Source of the DNA: WHSW01 sp963842795
Lineage (GTDB): Bacteria; Actinomycetota; Thermoleophilia; Solirubrobacterales; 70-9
Reading direction: 5' to 3'
Length of the DNA: 64,000 nt
Assembly: GCA_963842795.1 (NCBI GenBank)
Contig: CAWJHV010000038.1
Location: 264,567-328,566 of the forward strand
Part shown: in pieces, positions 50,405 through 59,140 of the stretch
Layout: the number at the start of each line of letters is the position of its first letter
Position numbering within the stretch: the stretch's first letter is position 1
Translations under genes and position numbers: made by a program
The notes under the pieces: model-generated
Told to the model about the DNA's origin: nothing
The model's database searches: none
Seen by the model: only the letters and a program-made list of their open reading frames with translations

Positions 50405-50906
50405 ATGCCCAATCCCCGCGCCGCCGTCGCCCCTCCGCGCCGCTCGTCCTGTCGACGATCGCGCGAGCACCGTCTCCGGCAAGGTCGGCGACGCCGACAA
50501 GCTCGACGGGCTCGACTCGACCGCATTCATGCAAGGCGGAGGGAGCGCCGACGGACAGGCGATCGCGGAGGTCCCCGGGGCCAACAACTTCCTCGGCCCG
50601 GCGTTCGGGGGATTGGTCCGGCTCCAGTATCAGTGTCCGCCGTCGGTCGGCAGCAACGGCACGCTCAAGATCATCAACGCCTCAGGCGGCATCGCGAACT
50701 TCTTCGTCGACAGCGGCGGAGCCAACCCCGATTACGTCCAGCTGGGATCGGGCGGGTTCGTCGCCTACCCGGGCTCCGCCGGCGGCGAGTCGTTCTCGAT
50801 CCAGGCCCAGGGGGCGCCGGGCGTCGCGTCGATCGAGGTGGCGTCCGTGCACCGGAGCGGCACCAACGACTGCCACGCCCAGGCGCTGGGGGTGTTGGCG
50901 GGCTAG
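50405..50906 (+). pseudogene. Disrupted surface protein of the 'DADKLDG' family
   Basis: ATG 50405 follows a strong ribosome site (AGGGAGGCAAG) and begins MPNPRAAVA, the start of this exported family. That frame then loses homology. The body, STVSGKVGDADKLDGLDSTA and on to HRSGTNDCHAQALGVLAG at 50906, is read in the next frame. The hydrophobic signal expected between the two is absent in both frames. A deletion plus frameshift has probably inactivated the gene; alternatively, an untypical start at 50331 without a signal is used. Confidence 0.6.
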
Positions 50907-50916
50907 CGGAGGCCGA

Positions 50917-51903
50917 TCAGGCGCCGGTGAGCCAGCTCACGGGGTTGCGGACCATGATCGTCTCGATCTGGTCCGCGCCGACCCCTGCCTGCTCGAGGTC
51001 CGGGAGCACGCGCTGGTGGACGATGCGGATGTCCCAGTCCTTCGCCATCCCGGCGGCGAGCATCTGCTCGATCGCGGCCTGCGGGAACCAGTCGATCGTC
51101 CCGCAGGAGTCCGCCGAGATGAAGAGCCGGTCGGCGTAACCGCGCTCGAGCAGGGCGAGCGTGGTCGCATGGCGATTGTCGTACGGCAGGTACATCTCGA
51201 GCCCGTAGCGGTCGAGGCCGATCCAGACACCGGTGTCGAGCACGCCCTCGATGTAATCGAGGTCGTCGCTGTCGCCCGTGTGGGCGATCTGGATCTTCGA
51301 TGGGTCGACTCCCTCCTCGAGGAAGACCTCGATCTGGCGGGGGGCGGTGTTGCTGAGCGGCCGTGAGTGGGCCATGATCGGGGCCCCGGTGCGCAGGCTC
51401 GCCCGTGCCGCCGCCCGATGGACCTTTTCGACGTTCTCGGTCACCCCGGGCTCGTCGGCGGCGCACTTGATGAACCCGGCCTTGATCCCGGTCCCCTGGA
51501 TTCCCTGCTCGATGTCGGCGACGAACAGCTCGGCGACCTGGTCCGGATCGCGGCTGATGAGGTAGGGCGGGAGGTGGTCGTAGGTGTAGATCCCGGTGCA
51601 GGGAACGACCTGGAGGCCGGTCTGCTCGGAGACGCGGCGCATGAACTCGACATCGCGGCCGAGGAACATCGCCGTCGGATCGCAGATCGTTTTCACGCCG
51701 AGCTCCACCGCCGCGGAAGCGACCTCGATCGCGGCGGCGTAACCGTCGCCGTCCTGCTCGCGCTCGGGGATCCCACCCGATGCCTTGGCCTGGGGCCACT
51801 GCTCGTGGACGGCCTCGTCGCGGGTCCGCAGGTGCTCGTGGATCAGCGTCGTGCCGAGCTCGGAGGCATCGACCGCGCCGGTGACGGTCTCGACCGTGGC
51901 CAT
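50917..51903 (-). CDS. Phosphotriesterase-family metal-dependent hydrolase
   Basis: This 328-residue TIM-barrel amidohydrolase has the binuclear-metal set H22/H24 (IHEHL), the probably carbamylated Lys146 (AGFIKCAAD), His179 (MAHSRP), His208 (IAHTGDSDDL) and Asp265 (ISADSCG). This fits PTE-like lactonases/esterases rather than dedicated organophosphatases, which are rare; the substrate is unknown. ATG 51903 follows TAGACT by 9 nt. It is convergent with the disrupted surface protein. Confidence 0.9.
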   Translation of the reverse strand: MATVETVTGAVDASELGTTLIHEHLRTRDEAVHEQWPQAKASGGIPEREQDGDGYAAAIEVASAAVELGVKTICDPTAMFLGRDVEFMRRVSEQTGLQVVPCTGIYTYDHLPPYLISRDPDQVAELFVADIEQGIQGTGIKAGFIKCAADEPGVTENVEKVHRAAARASLRTGAPIMAHSRPLSNTAPRQIEVFLEEGVDPSKIQIAHTGDSDDLDYIEGVLDTGVWIGLDRYGLEMYLPYDNRHATTLALLERGYADRLFISADSCGTIDWFPQAAIEQMLAAGMAKDWDIRIVHQRVLPDLEQAGVGADQIETIMVRNPVSWLTGA

Positions 51904-51938
51904 CGGCGGCGTAGTCTATGCCGCCGCCCGAAAAGCGC

Positions 51939-52025
51939 TCAGGTGAGCTTCACGATCGCGATCACCATCGAGGCGATCAGGCAGGCGATCAGGACGACCA
52001 TGGTGTAGCGCCAGCTGCGCGGCAT
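51939..52025 (-). CDS. Possible 28-residue single-pass membrane protein
   Basis: ATG 52025 gives MPRSWRYTMVVLIACLIASM-VIAIVKLT, one membrane helix with a basic N-terminus and a short polar end. It ends 35 bp before the phosphotriesterase start and is divergent from the universal stress gene. The pattern (R-S-W-R-Y-T then a Leu/Ile/Ala helix) is reminiscent of short conserved membrane peptides. Only sequence conservation could confirm that it is expressed. Confidence 0.45.
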   Translation of the reverse strand: MPRSWRYTMVVLIACLIASMVIAIVKLT

Positions 52026-52080
52026 CGCGGATTCCCGGGATAGTATGCCCGCGCAACCGGGAGCGAAGGAGGGCCAAGCC

Positions 52081-52524
52081 TTGTTCGAGCGGATCATCGT
52101 CGGGACCGACGGCTCGGAGACCGCGGACGAAGCCGTGCGCCAGGCGACCGAGCTCGCCCGGGCGACCGGGGCGAAGCTCGACATCATCAGCGCCTACCAG
52201 CCCGTGTCCAGGGCGCGCCTGCGCGAGGAGAGCGGCGAGATCCCGGGGGACATCGCCTATGCCGTGGGCCCGAAGGAGGACGTGAACGTGATCCTGGAAG
52301 CCGCCGCCGGCCCGGCGCAGGAGGGCGGGATCGAGGTCAAGACCCACGCGCGCGAGGGGGATCCGGCCGACGCGATCCTCGACGTCGCCGAGGAGACGGG
52401 CGCGAGCGTGATCGTGGTCGGCAACAAGGGCATGACCGGCGCCCGCCGCTTCCTGCTCGGCAGCGTGCCGAACAAGATCTCCCATCACGCCAGCTGCAGC
52501 GTCTACATCGCGCGCACCACGTAG
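52081..52524 (+). CDS. Universal stress protein (UspA) family
   Basis: This 147-residue protein starts at TTG 52081 with FERIIVGTDGSETADEAV. It shows the ATP-binding signature GxxGxRRFLLGSV-type sequence VGNKGMTGARRFLLGSVPNK. AAGGAGGG lies 7 nt before the TTG, whereas the upstream ATG at 52045 has only a TAGTAT -10-like run around it. ATP-binding USPs of this kind are generally induced under growth arrest or oxygen limitation. Confidence 0.87.
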   Translation: MFERIIVGTDGSETADEAVRQATELARATGAKLDIISAYQPVSRARLREESGEIPGDIAYAVGPKEDVNVILEAAAGPAQEGGIEVKTHAREGDPADAILDVAEETGASVIVVGNKGMTGARRFLLGSVPNKISHHASCSVYIARTT

Positions 52525-52526
52525 AG

Positions 52527-53885
52527 CTAGGCGCCTCCGCCGGCCCGGTCGCAGTCGCGTCCCGGGTCCACCGCCCGCCGGGCGTCGAGCAGGCCGAGAC
52601 CGTAGTAGCGCTCGGGTGCCCGCGGGCGCGCCGTGCACTGCAGCCGCAGCGCGAGCCGGTCGGGGTTCGGGTTCGCGCCGGCCGCGCCGCTGGCGATCAC
52701 CAGCGCCGCGACGCCGCTGGCGTGCGCCGCCGACATCGAGGTGCCGACGTCGGGGCGGATCGCGAACTCCTGATGGCCGCCGGTGCAGTCCATCGGAAAG
52801 CACGAGTAGGTGAGCTGCAGCACGCCGAGCTCGTCCTCGGCGCACTCGGGCCGCAGCGCCCCCGGTCGCGGTGGGCCGCCGCCCGGGGCGAGCAGGTCGG
52901 TTCGCTTGCCGTAGTGGGAGTAGGCGGCGAGGCAGCCGTGCTCGGTCGTCGCCGCGACGGCGAAGGCGTCCGGTGCCCCGCCGGGAAACAGCGCCCTGTG
53001 CTTGCCGTGGCCGACCAGCGCGTTGCCTGCCGCGGCGACCACGAGCGCCCCGGCCTTGGTCGCCTTGCGGATCGCGGCGCAGACCGTGGGCACCTGAGCG
53101 CAGCTGCTCACCGTCGGGTCGAAGTTGAGCGAGAGGTTGATCACGTCGGCCCCGCTGCGCGCCGCCCACAGGATCCCCGCTCCGACGTCGTCGGTGCTGC
53201 CGACGCCCGACGCGTCGAGCACTCGAACCGGCATCAGCCGGGCGCCGTAGGCGATCCCGGTGAGGTAGTCGTCGACGCTCGAGGGCTGGATCGTGGTCAC
53301 CTGCTCGGCGATCGTCCCGGCGACGTGTGTGCCGTGGCCGTTCTCGTCGAGCGGGGTCGCGTCGTCGTCGACCAGGTCGATCCCCGGGACGAACTGGGTG
53401 GGACCGAAGTCGGGGCTGGGGAGGAAGCCGAGGGCGGGAACGTAGGCGAGGCCGGTGTCGACGACGGCCACCGTGGTCCCCGCGCCTCCGGGGGCGCCCT
53501 CGGCGACGAGCCGCTCCCAGGCCGGGACGACCCGGATGCCGCCCGGTCGCCCGAGAAAGCTCCACTGGTCGGCGCGCCACCCACCGGGCTCGCCCGCGCC
53601 TCCCTGGTCGAACGGCTCGTCCGACGCGCGCGCGATCCAGTTGGGAACCGCGAAGCGAACCCCGGGGTCGCGCTCGAGCGCGGCGATCCCATCGGTCACC
53701 GAGGTCCCGGCCGGCAGCTGGGCGAGCTTGGTGGCGCCCCCCTCGAGGCCGACGATCGCCTCGCCCGGCACGTAGGGCGCCGGGCTTGTGGTCTGGGCGA
53801 CGGTCTCGGCGTTTGCGGGCACGGCGACGAGCGCCAGCGCGGCGCCGGCGCAGGCGAGCGCCAATCTGAGTCTGATCGAGTTCAT
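52527..53885 (-). CDS. Secreted subtilisin-like serine protease (S8)
   Basis: This 452-residue protein has a signal peptide (RLALACAGAALALVAVPANA), a short pro-domain, then the catalytic triad Asp143 (VAVVDTG), His184 (NGHGTHVAG) and Ser in GTSMSAAHASG near residue 400. The oxyanion Asn lies in VVAAAGNA. An extra Cys-containing loop (YSCFPMDCTGG) sits before the Ser motif. It degrades extracellular protein. Its stop is 2 bp after the convergent stress protein. Confidence 0.92.
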   Translation of the reverse strand: MNSIRLRLALACAGAALALVAVPANAETVAQTTSPAPYVPGEAIVGLEGGATKLAQLPAGTSVTDGIAALERDPGVRFAVPNWIARASDEPFDQGGAGEPGGWRADQWSFLGRPGGIRVVPAWERLVAEGAPGGAGTTVAVVDTGLAYVPALGFLPSPDFGPTQFVPGIDLVDDDATPLDENGHGTHVAGTIAEQVTTIQPSSVDDYLTGIAYGARLMPVRVLDASGVGSTDDVGAGILWAARSGADVINLSLNFDPTVSSCAQVPTVCAAIRKATKAGALVVAAAGNALVGHGKHRALFPGGAPDAFAVAATTEHGCLAAYSHYGKRTDLLAPGGGPPRPGALRPECAEDELGVLQLTYSCFPMDCTGGHQEFAIRPDVGTSMSAAHASGVAALVIASGAAGANPNPDRLALRLQCTARPRAPERYYGLGLLDARRAVDPGRDCDRAGGGA

Positions 53886-53988
53886 CCGGATGCGAGTGGG
53901 AGACGAGCCTATGCCCACCCCGCAACACCGGCCGGCGGCGGAAGTTGCCGGATAGCGGCGGAAAAACGCCGTCGCGGATACTTCAGCC

Positions 53989-54453
53989 GTGGCCGAGCAG
54001 TTCTTCCCGCGCGACGAGGAGTTCATGCGCCTGGCGCTGGCCGAGGCGGCGGCGGCGGCCGAGCACGGCGACGTGCCGATCGGCGCCGTGGTCGTCCGCG
54101 ACGGCGAGCTGCTCGCGGCGGCCGGCAACGAGCGCGAGCTGCGCTCGGACCCGACCGCGCACGCCGAGGTGCTCGCCCTGCGCGCGGCCGCAAAGCTGCT
54201 GGGCGGCTGGCGGGTCCCCGACTCGGTGCTCTACGTGACGCTCGAGCCGTGCGCGATGTGCGCCGGGGCGATCGTCCTCGCCCGCGTCCCGCGGGTCGTC
54301 TACGGCGCGCCCGATCCGAAGGCCGGGGCGGCGGGCAGCGTGCTCGACGTCCTCGGCGAGCCGCGGCTCAACCACCGGCCCCAGGTCGCGGCGGGCCTGC
54401 TGGCCGAGCGCTCGAAGCAGTTGCTGACCGACTTCTTCACCGAGCGACGCTGA
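53989..54453 (+). CDS. tadA: tRNA-specific adenosine(34) deaminase
   Basis: This 154-residue protein has the zinc-binding HAE (58-60, PTAHAEVLALR) and PCxxC (87-91, LEPCAMCAGA) of the CMP/dCMP deaminase fold. It also has the TadA-type NERE...SDPTAHAE and the region YGAPDPKAGAAGSVLDVL. It converts A34 to inosine in tRNA-Arg(ACG), which is needed to read CGU/CGC codons. GTG 53989 follows GATACT by 6 nt. Confidence 0.93.
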   Translation: MAEQFFPRDEEFMRLALAEAAAAAEHGDVPIGAVVVRDGELLAAAGNERELRSDPTAHAEVLALRAAAKLLGGWRVPDSVLYVTLEPCAMCAGAIVLARVPRVVYGAPDPKAGAAGSVLDVLGEPRLNHRPQVAAGLLAERSKQLLTDFFTERR

Positions 54454-54471
54454 CGCCGCCCCGCCGGACGG

Positions 54472-54477
54472 GATACT
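54472..54477 (+). promoter_or_regulatory. Probable -10 element (GATACT) of a leaderless SnoaL gene
   Basis: GGGATACT ends 9 nt before ATG 54487, without an intervening Shine-Dalgarno. It is the third such element in front of an MSQ/MSK-type SnoaL gene in the window. Confidence 0.5.
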
Positions 54478-54486
54478 GCGCGGGCC

Positions 54487-54891
54487 ATGTCGCAAGCGAA
54501 CGTCGAAGTAGTGCGCGACCAGTTCGCGGCGACGAACGAGCGCGACTTCCCCCGTGCGATGAGCCACTACGCGGAGGATGTCGAGCTCGTCGTGCACCCC
54601 GACGCTTTTCTCCAGGGCGGGACGTTCGCGGGCCGCGAAGCGGTCGGCCGGTGGTTCGCCGACTGGTTCACAACTTTCGAGCGCGGCTATCGCTTCGAGA
54701 TCGAGGAGGCGCGGGATCTCGGCGCGGTCGTCTTTCTGAATGCAACCCACCATGGGCGCGGCCGAACCAGCGGGGTCGAGGTCCACGGGCGCACCGGATA
54801 CCTGTACACGCTGCGTTCCGGCAAGATCGTCCGCGTCGAGCTCTACGCCGCTCCCGCGGAAGCCCTCGCGGCCGCCGGGGTCGGGGATTAG
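54487..54891 (+). CDS. SnoaL/NTF2-like family protein
   Basis: This 134-residue paralogue opens MSQANVEVVRDQFAATNERD and ends RVELYAAPAEALAAAGVG. It lies 33 bp downstream of tadA but probably has its own promoter. The protein has the acid/His residues of the barrel mouth in VELVVHPDAFLQGG and NATHHGRGRTSG. The substrate is unknown. Confidence 0.85.
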   Translation: MSQANVEVVRDQFAATNERDFPRAMSHYAEDVELVVHPDAFLQGGTFAGREAVGRWFADWFTTFERGYRFEIEEARDLGAVVFLNATHHGRGRTSGVEVHGRTGYLYTLRSGKIVRVELYAAPAEALAAAGVGD

Positions 54892-54897
54892 CGCGGA

Positions 54898-55374
54898 TCA
54901 AGACCTGGTCAGCAGGACGTAGAACGGCTCGAACCCCTCGCGCTCGTAGAAGCGGAGCGCGCCCTCGTTCGAGTGCGCGACCCCGACGAGCACCGTGCTC
55001 GCCCCGGCTTTCGCGGCGATGTCGGAGGCGGCCTGGGTCAGAGCGCGGCCGACGCCGTTGCCGCGCTCGGACTCGAGCACCGAGAGCGTCTCGATCTCGG
55101 CCGTCCGCTCGCCGATGTCCCAGGTCGCCGCGCCCTCGCCGAGAGAGAGCACCGCGTATCCGATCGGCTCGTCGCCGCGCTCGGCGAGCAGCAGCGCGTA
55201 GCCGTCCCGGGTCAGCCAGTCCAGGTACTGGCCCCTGCGATGCTCCCACGAGGCCTCGAGGGAGCGGACGGGGGGCATCCCCGGCAGCGTGCCGTGATGC
55301 TCTCGCAGCGCGCGCCACAGCGGCTGCAGCCGTTCGACGTCGTCCCGGCTGCCCTCTCTGACCGCGAAGTCCAC
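54898..55374 (-). CDS. GNAT family N-acetyltransferase
   Basis: This 158-residue protein opens with VREGSRDDVERLQPLWRALR. The GNAT motif A appears as VLESERGNGVGRALTQAASD and the C-terminal HSNEGALRFYEREGFEPFYV closes the fold. GTG 55374 starts a sensible N-terminus; the longer frame is the shadow of a neighbour. Acceptor unknown. Confidence 0.83.
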   Translation of the reverse strand: MDFAVREGSRDDVERLQPLWRALREHHGTLPGMPPVRSLEASWEHRRGQYLDWLTRDGYALLLAERGDEPIGYAVLSLGEGAATWDIGERTAEIETLSVLESERGNGVGRALTQAASDIAAKAGASTVLVGVAHSNEGALRFYEREGFEPFYVLLTRS

Positions 55375-55435
55375 GCGGGCATATTCGCAGCGGATTCGCC
55401 GCGCCGGCCTCGCCGGCGCCGCGCTCCGGCCCGGC

Positions 55436-56170
55436 TCACGCGGCCCGGAGGAGATACCTGGAGAAGATTCCGTCGGGCGAGCGTTCGACGCGGCCGATCT
55501 CGAAGCCGCACCGCTCGATGATCGGCTCGAGAATCCAGCTGAAGGTGGAGTGCTCGTCCCGCACGTGCTCTTCGAGCTCCGCGCGGCTCCACTCGCCCTC
55601 GACCGCGTCGCCACCGGTCGCGCACCACGCCTCGATTCGCTCCTCCGCCTCCGAGGGAGCGAAGTCGTAGACGACGTCCCACAGCCGCAGGACACCGCCC
55701 GGCCGGATGATGCGGCGAAGCCGATCGAGCGCCACCGCCTTCCAGAAGTCGGGAAGGTGATGCAGGGCGAACCGGGAGTAGACGAAGTCGGCCGGGCCGG
55801 CGGTGTGCTCGTAGGTGAGGAAGCCGGCTCGGACGGCCTCGACGTTGGAGAGGCCCAGGGCCTCGGCCTTGGCCTGAAGGCGGCGCAGCATGAGGGTCGA
55901 CACGTCCACGGCGATCACCCGGGCGCACCTGGGCGCGACCTCGACCGTGAACTGCCCTGTGCCCGGCCCGAACTCGACCACCAGGGACGCTTGCGTCAGG
56001 CCGAGATCGGCGAGCAGGGCGACCTCGCCGGCCGCGCTCGCGTCCTCCTTGGCGTCGTAGCGCGCGACGTGATCCTGGTCGAGGTTCTCCCGGCCGGCGT
56101 AGTCCAGCTCGTCGATGAGCCACCCGGGCCTCGAGGGCGTCGGCTGGTCTGCGGTCACGTCGATGAACAT
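55436..56170 (-). CDS. Class I SAM-dependent methyltransferase
   Basis: This 244-residue protein has SAM-binding VVEFGPGTGQFTVEVAPR, the acidic motif VIAVDVSTLMLRRLQAKAEA and the UbiE-like post-motif FALHHLPDFWKAVALDRLRR. It probably methylates a small molecule. The start could be ATG 56170 or GTG 56158. It is divergent from the bicupin gene with a 12 bp gap. Confidence 0.87.
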   Translation of the reverse strand: MFIDVTADQPTPSRPGWLIDELDYAGRENLDQDHVARYDAKEDASAAGEVALLADLGLTQASLVVEFGPGTGQFTVEVAPRCARVIAVDVSTLMLRRLQAKAEALGLSNVEAVRAGFLTYEHTAGPADFVYSRFALHHLPDFWKAVALDRLRRIIRPGGVLRLWDVVYDFAPSEAEERIEAWCATGGDAVEGEWSRAELEEHVRDEHSTFSWILEPIIERCGFEIGRVERSPDGIFSRYLLRAA

Positions 56171-56182
56171 AGGCTGTCGCCC

Positions 56183-57217
56183 GTGGCCGACCTGCCCTCC
56201 TTCCGCTATCGCCTCGAGGAGCAGGCGCCCAGGACCGGCTCCGGCGGCGTGACCCGGGGAGCCTCGGTGCGCGAGTTCCCCGCCTCCACCGGCATCGCCG
56301 GCGTCTCGATGCGCCTCGGCGCGGGCAGCCTGCGTGAGCTGCATTGGCACGCCAACGCCGCCGAGTGGGCGTTCGTGGTCAGCGGCTCGTGCCGAACCAC
56401 CATCGTGCATCCCGACGGCTCCTCGGCGGTGGACACCTTCGACCCCGGTGACGTGTGGTACTTCCCGCGCGGCTATGGCCACTCGATCCAGGGCCTGGGA
56501 CCCGACGAGTGCCACTTCATCCTCGTCTTCGACAATGGCGACTTCTCCGAGGACCACACCTTCAGCCTCACCGACTTCCTCGCGCACATCCCGGCTGCGG
56601 TGGCTGCGCAGAACCTCGGTCTGACCGCCGCCGAGGCCGCCGAGCTCCCCGATCGCGAGGTCTACTTCGCCCGGGGCCCGGCGCCGAGCGACGACTCACA
56701 AGCCGCGGCCGCCAGGCCGGACTCCGAGCTGACCAGCGTCCACCGCTATCCGCTGATGGCGCAGGAGCCGCGCCGCAGCCCCGGCGGCGGCACGCAGCGC
56801 ACCGTGACCGTCGAGGAGTTTCCGATCTCGACCGCGATGGCGGGATCGGTGCTCGAGCTGGAGCCCGGCGGACTACGGGAGCTTCATTGGCACCCCAACG
56901 CCGACGAGTGGCAGTACTACCTGAGCGGGCGGGCGCAGATGACCGTCTTTCTCAGCGGTGGCGAGGCGGTGACCGAGGAGTTCGAGGCGGGCGACGTCGG
57001 CTACGCGCCGATGGGCGCGGGCCACTACATCCTCAACACCGGCGACGAGGCGTGCCGGGTGCTGATCGGCTTCAACAGCGGCCACTACCAGGCCATCGAT
57101 CTCAGCGCGTGGCTGTCCACGAACCCCGCCAGCACCCTGGCCGCCAACCTCGGGTTGCCCGAGGAGATCCTGGCCAAGCTGCCACACGACCACCGCTTCA
57201 TCGTCCCGCCGGGGTAG
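56183..57217 (+). CDS. Bicupin (oxalate decarboxylase-like)
   Basis: This 344-residue double-cupin protein has two metal sites: HWHANAAEW with a later His in PRGYGHSIQ, and HWHPNADEWQYY with His in PMGAGHYIL. The LREL-HWH-N-x-x-EW pattern and the FIL...DNGDFSEDHTFSLTDF segment match oxalate decarboxylase bicupins, which bind Mn2+. Oxalate as substrate is likely but not proven. GTG 56183 follows TAGGCT by 7 nt. Confidence 0.86.
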   Translation: MADLPSFRYRLEEQAPRTGSGGVTRGASVREFPASTGIAGVSMRLGAGSLRELHWHANAAEWAFVVSGSCRTTIVHPDGSSAVDTFDPGDVWYFPRGYGHSIQGLGPDECHFILVFDNGDFSEDHTFSLTDFLAHIPAAVAAQNLGLTAAEAAELPDREVYFARGPAPSDDSQAAAARPDSELTSVHRYPLMAQEPRRSPGGGTQRTVTVEEFPISTAMAGSVLELEPGGLRELHWHPNADEWQYYLSGRAQMTVFLSGGEAVTEEFEAGDVGYAPMGAGHYILNTGDEACRVLIGFNSGHYQAIDLSAWLSTNPASTLAANLGLPEEILAKLPHDHRFIVPPG

Positions 57218-57294
57218 CGATCGATCGCACCGCGCCGGTCCGCCGGTGATACGTTGCGGCGGATCGTTCAACGCCAAATCGAGAAGGGGCTGTG

Positions 57295-57684
57295 ATGCCT
57301 GAAACGCTCAGCGGAACTTGTTTGTGCGGCGGCGTGGAGTACGAGGTTCAAGACATTCAGGCGATGGGGTATTGCCACTGCACTCGCTGCCAGCATTGGA
57401 CGGGCTCGAGCCTTGCGGGGGTGGTCGTGGCCAGGGAGAACTTCAACGTCAGCAAGGGCGCGGACCTGATCAAGACCTACGAGAGTCACCTCGCGCCCCG
57501 CAACTTCTGCAGCAACTGCGGCTCCAGCATCTTCGATGACCTCGGCGCGGTGTACTTCGTGGCCGCAGGGCTGATCGGCGACCTCGACATGAAGCCGAGC
57601 TTTCACCAGCAGGTCGCATACAAGGCCAGCTGGCACGAGATCGGCGACGACGCGCCGCAGTTCGCCGAGATGCCGCCCGGCTGA
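57295..57684 (+). CDS. GFA family (CENP-V/GFA) protein
   Basis: This 129-residue protein has the Zn-binding cysteines of the Gfa fold: SGTCLCGGVEYEV, then GYCHCTRCQHWTGS and NFCSNCGSSIFDDL. The name comes from a glutathione-dependent formaldehyde-activating enzyme, but most members have no proven activity. ATG 57295 is preferred over the overlapping GTG 57292, with GAAGGGG upstream. Confidence 0.85.
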   Translation: MPETLSGTCLCGGVEYEVQDIQAMGYCHCTRCQHWTGSSLAGVVVARENFNVSKGADLIKTYESHLAPRNFCSNCGSSIFDDLGAVYFVAAGLIGDLDMKPSFHQQVAYKASWHEIGDDAPQFAEMPPG

Positions 57685-58100
57685 CGGCCGGCGGCGGTTG
57701 CGCCTCGGACGACGAACGCAGCCGCAGACGCATGGCGCGGACGCTCGCCGGGGTGGTGTTCGTTGCGGTCGGGCTCGCGGCGGGAGCCTCCCAGGCCACG
57801 CCGCGGGCCGCGCTCGGGGAGACGATCGCGCCGCGGTCGACCGCCGTATCGATCCGCGGCCGGTCGGCTGCGAGGGAGCCCGGCGGTCGTCGTCGAACAC
57901 TCCCAACCGGAGCCTCGACGAGTTCCTCCCGCTATGCGGGAACAACGCGTCAACCCGGCCCAGGCTTCACGCACGAGTGACCCTGAAGAGTCGGCCGACG
58001 GCTATCACTTCTTGGGGATGAGCCAGCACGGAGGCGCGCTTGGCCGGGCTGAGGCGCGGTCGCGGCCGTCCGCGACGAACCCGCGGCCCGTCTCGCCTTG
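57685..58100. other. Gap without a convincing gene; possible decayed exported gene
   Basis: This stretch has no well-supported gene. The frame 57732-57980 (+) begins with a signal-like MARTLAGVVFVAVGLAAGAS but then turns into Arg/Ser/Pro-rich sequence with no family resemblance. The coding pattern fades before 58 kb. Together with the two broken genes that follow, it looks like a decaying patch. Confidence 0.4.
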
Positions 58101-58880
58101 ATGGCGCGGGTGTTCCGCGGGCCGACGGGCCGCGCGCCGCGACACCTGCCGTTCCGACGGGCGGCGTTGTCCTTTATGCGCTGGCAAGCGCGCCGCGGTG
58201 TGCTCGATGCTCTGGAGGCGTCACCGCCCGGCAGCCCGTGGTGGCGGGCGGTCAACGAGGAACTGCTGCGGGACGGATGCGAGACCGTTGCGCTCCTCGG
58301 CGGCCTGGCCGGAGAGCCGTCGTCGTCAGCCGTGCGGCTGTGGCTGGAGTTCAGCGCCAGACCGACGGGGCGCAATTGGTATCGGGCACACAACGCGAGC
58401 ATCGTCGGCGGCTACCTGGCGCATCGCGGACTCGCCGAAGCGGAGAGCGCACCGGAGCGTTTCTTCATGAACGTCGCGCTGGTTCGCGTGCTGTACGCGC
58501 ACGCGCTCGTCGCGGCTCCGGGCCTGGCGCTGGGGCGATTCGCTCCGCTCGGCCGCGTCCTGGGCGATCCACGGCTCGGGATGACGGGGTGTTCTTGTCA
58601 CTCAGACGCGTGCTGCCGGACCGCTATCCGCTCGACGGCGCCGTCGAGCGCTATGTCGCCGACGAGCAGCGCCTGGGCCGGATGCTCGACTACGCGGTGA
58701 TCGTTCCGCGGCTGCAACGCCTCTACGAGTGGTCCGCCGACGAGCTCGCCCAGCCGCACCTGCTCGAGCTGGTTCGCGACGGCAACCCGATCTACGTGTG
58801 GTCGTTCGAGGAACGGCATGTATGGCGCTCCCGGCAGATGCCGTTCGCAGGCCGCGTACTCGCACGGGTCACGCGCCCCT
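58101..58880 (+). pseudogene. Frameshifted hypothetical gene (one G missing in a G-run near 58586-58589)
   Basis: ATG 58101 begins MARVFRGPTGRAPRHLPFRR and is open with sensible sequence to GRVLGDPRLGMTG at 58589. Homologous-looking sequence then continues in another frame as VFLSLRRVLPDRYPLDGAVE, YVADEQRLGRMLDYAV, PIYVWSFEERHVW and RVTRP. Adding one G to the GGGG run (58586-58589) restores one frame of about 260 residues. The protein family is not recognised, but its Trp/Arg-rich pattern is coherent across the junction. Sequencing or assembly error in the homopolymer is as likely as real decay. Confidence 0.6.
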
Positions 58881-58990
58881 CGACGCAGACCGCGCGTTCC
58901 CCGCCTGAGCTTTGCCGACGGTCATGCCCAGTGAGAGCCGATGAGTTTTCGTCTCGCGATCGGTCACTACGGTCAGAGTTGAAGCCATGC

Positions 58991-59140
58991 TGCTCTAATC
59001 CGATCGTCATCGGTGGCGGCTCGCCGTTCCTGCCGCCGGTCACTGTCCCGCTGGACCTGATCGAGACCCGGACCTTCGGCTCGCGCGTGATCTACGAGCG
59101 CTACGGGCGCGCGGTCAGGCGTTCTCGGGCCGGACCTTGA
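58991..59140 (+). pseudogene. 3' remnant of a dihydrofolate reductase-family (RibD_C) gene
   Basis: The frame reads SNPIVIGGGSPFLPPVTVPL and then DLIETRTFGSRVIYERYGRA. This matches the C-terminus of the RibD_C proteins in this window (for example PVVLGGGKAFF and ELVETRTFGSGVVYLRYRR at 10137-10694). There is no upstream RibD_C core and no start; the frame upstream belongs to the frameshifted gene. It is a leftover of a fourth family member. Confidence 0.7.

Noticed and set aside
52722..55361. Plus-strand frame of about 880 codons across the subtilase and tadA region
   Set aside because: It is antisense to the subtilase triad and out of frame with tadA and the SnoaL gene.
57732..57980. 82-codon frame with a signal-like start
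   Set aside because: After the hydrophobic start the sequence is Arg/Ser/Pro-rich shadow text with no family; it is described as part of a decayed gap instead.
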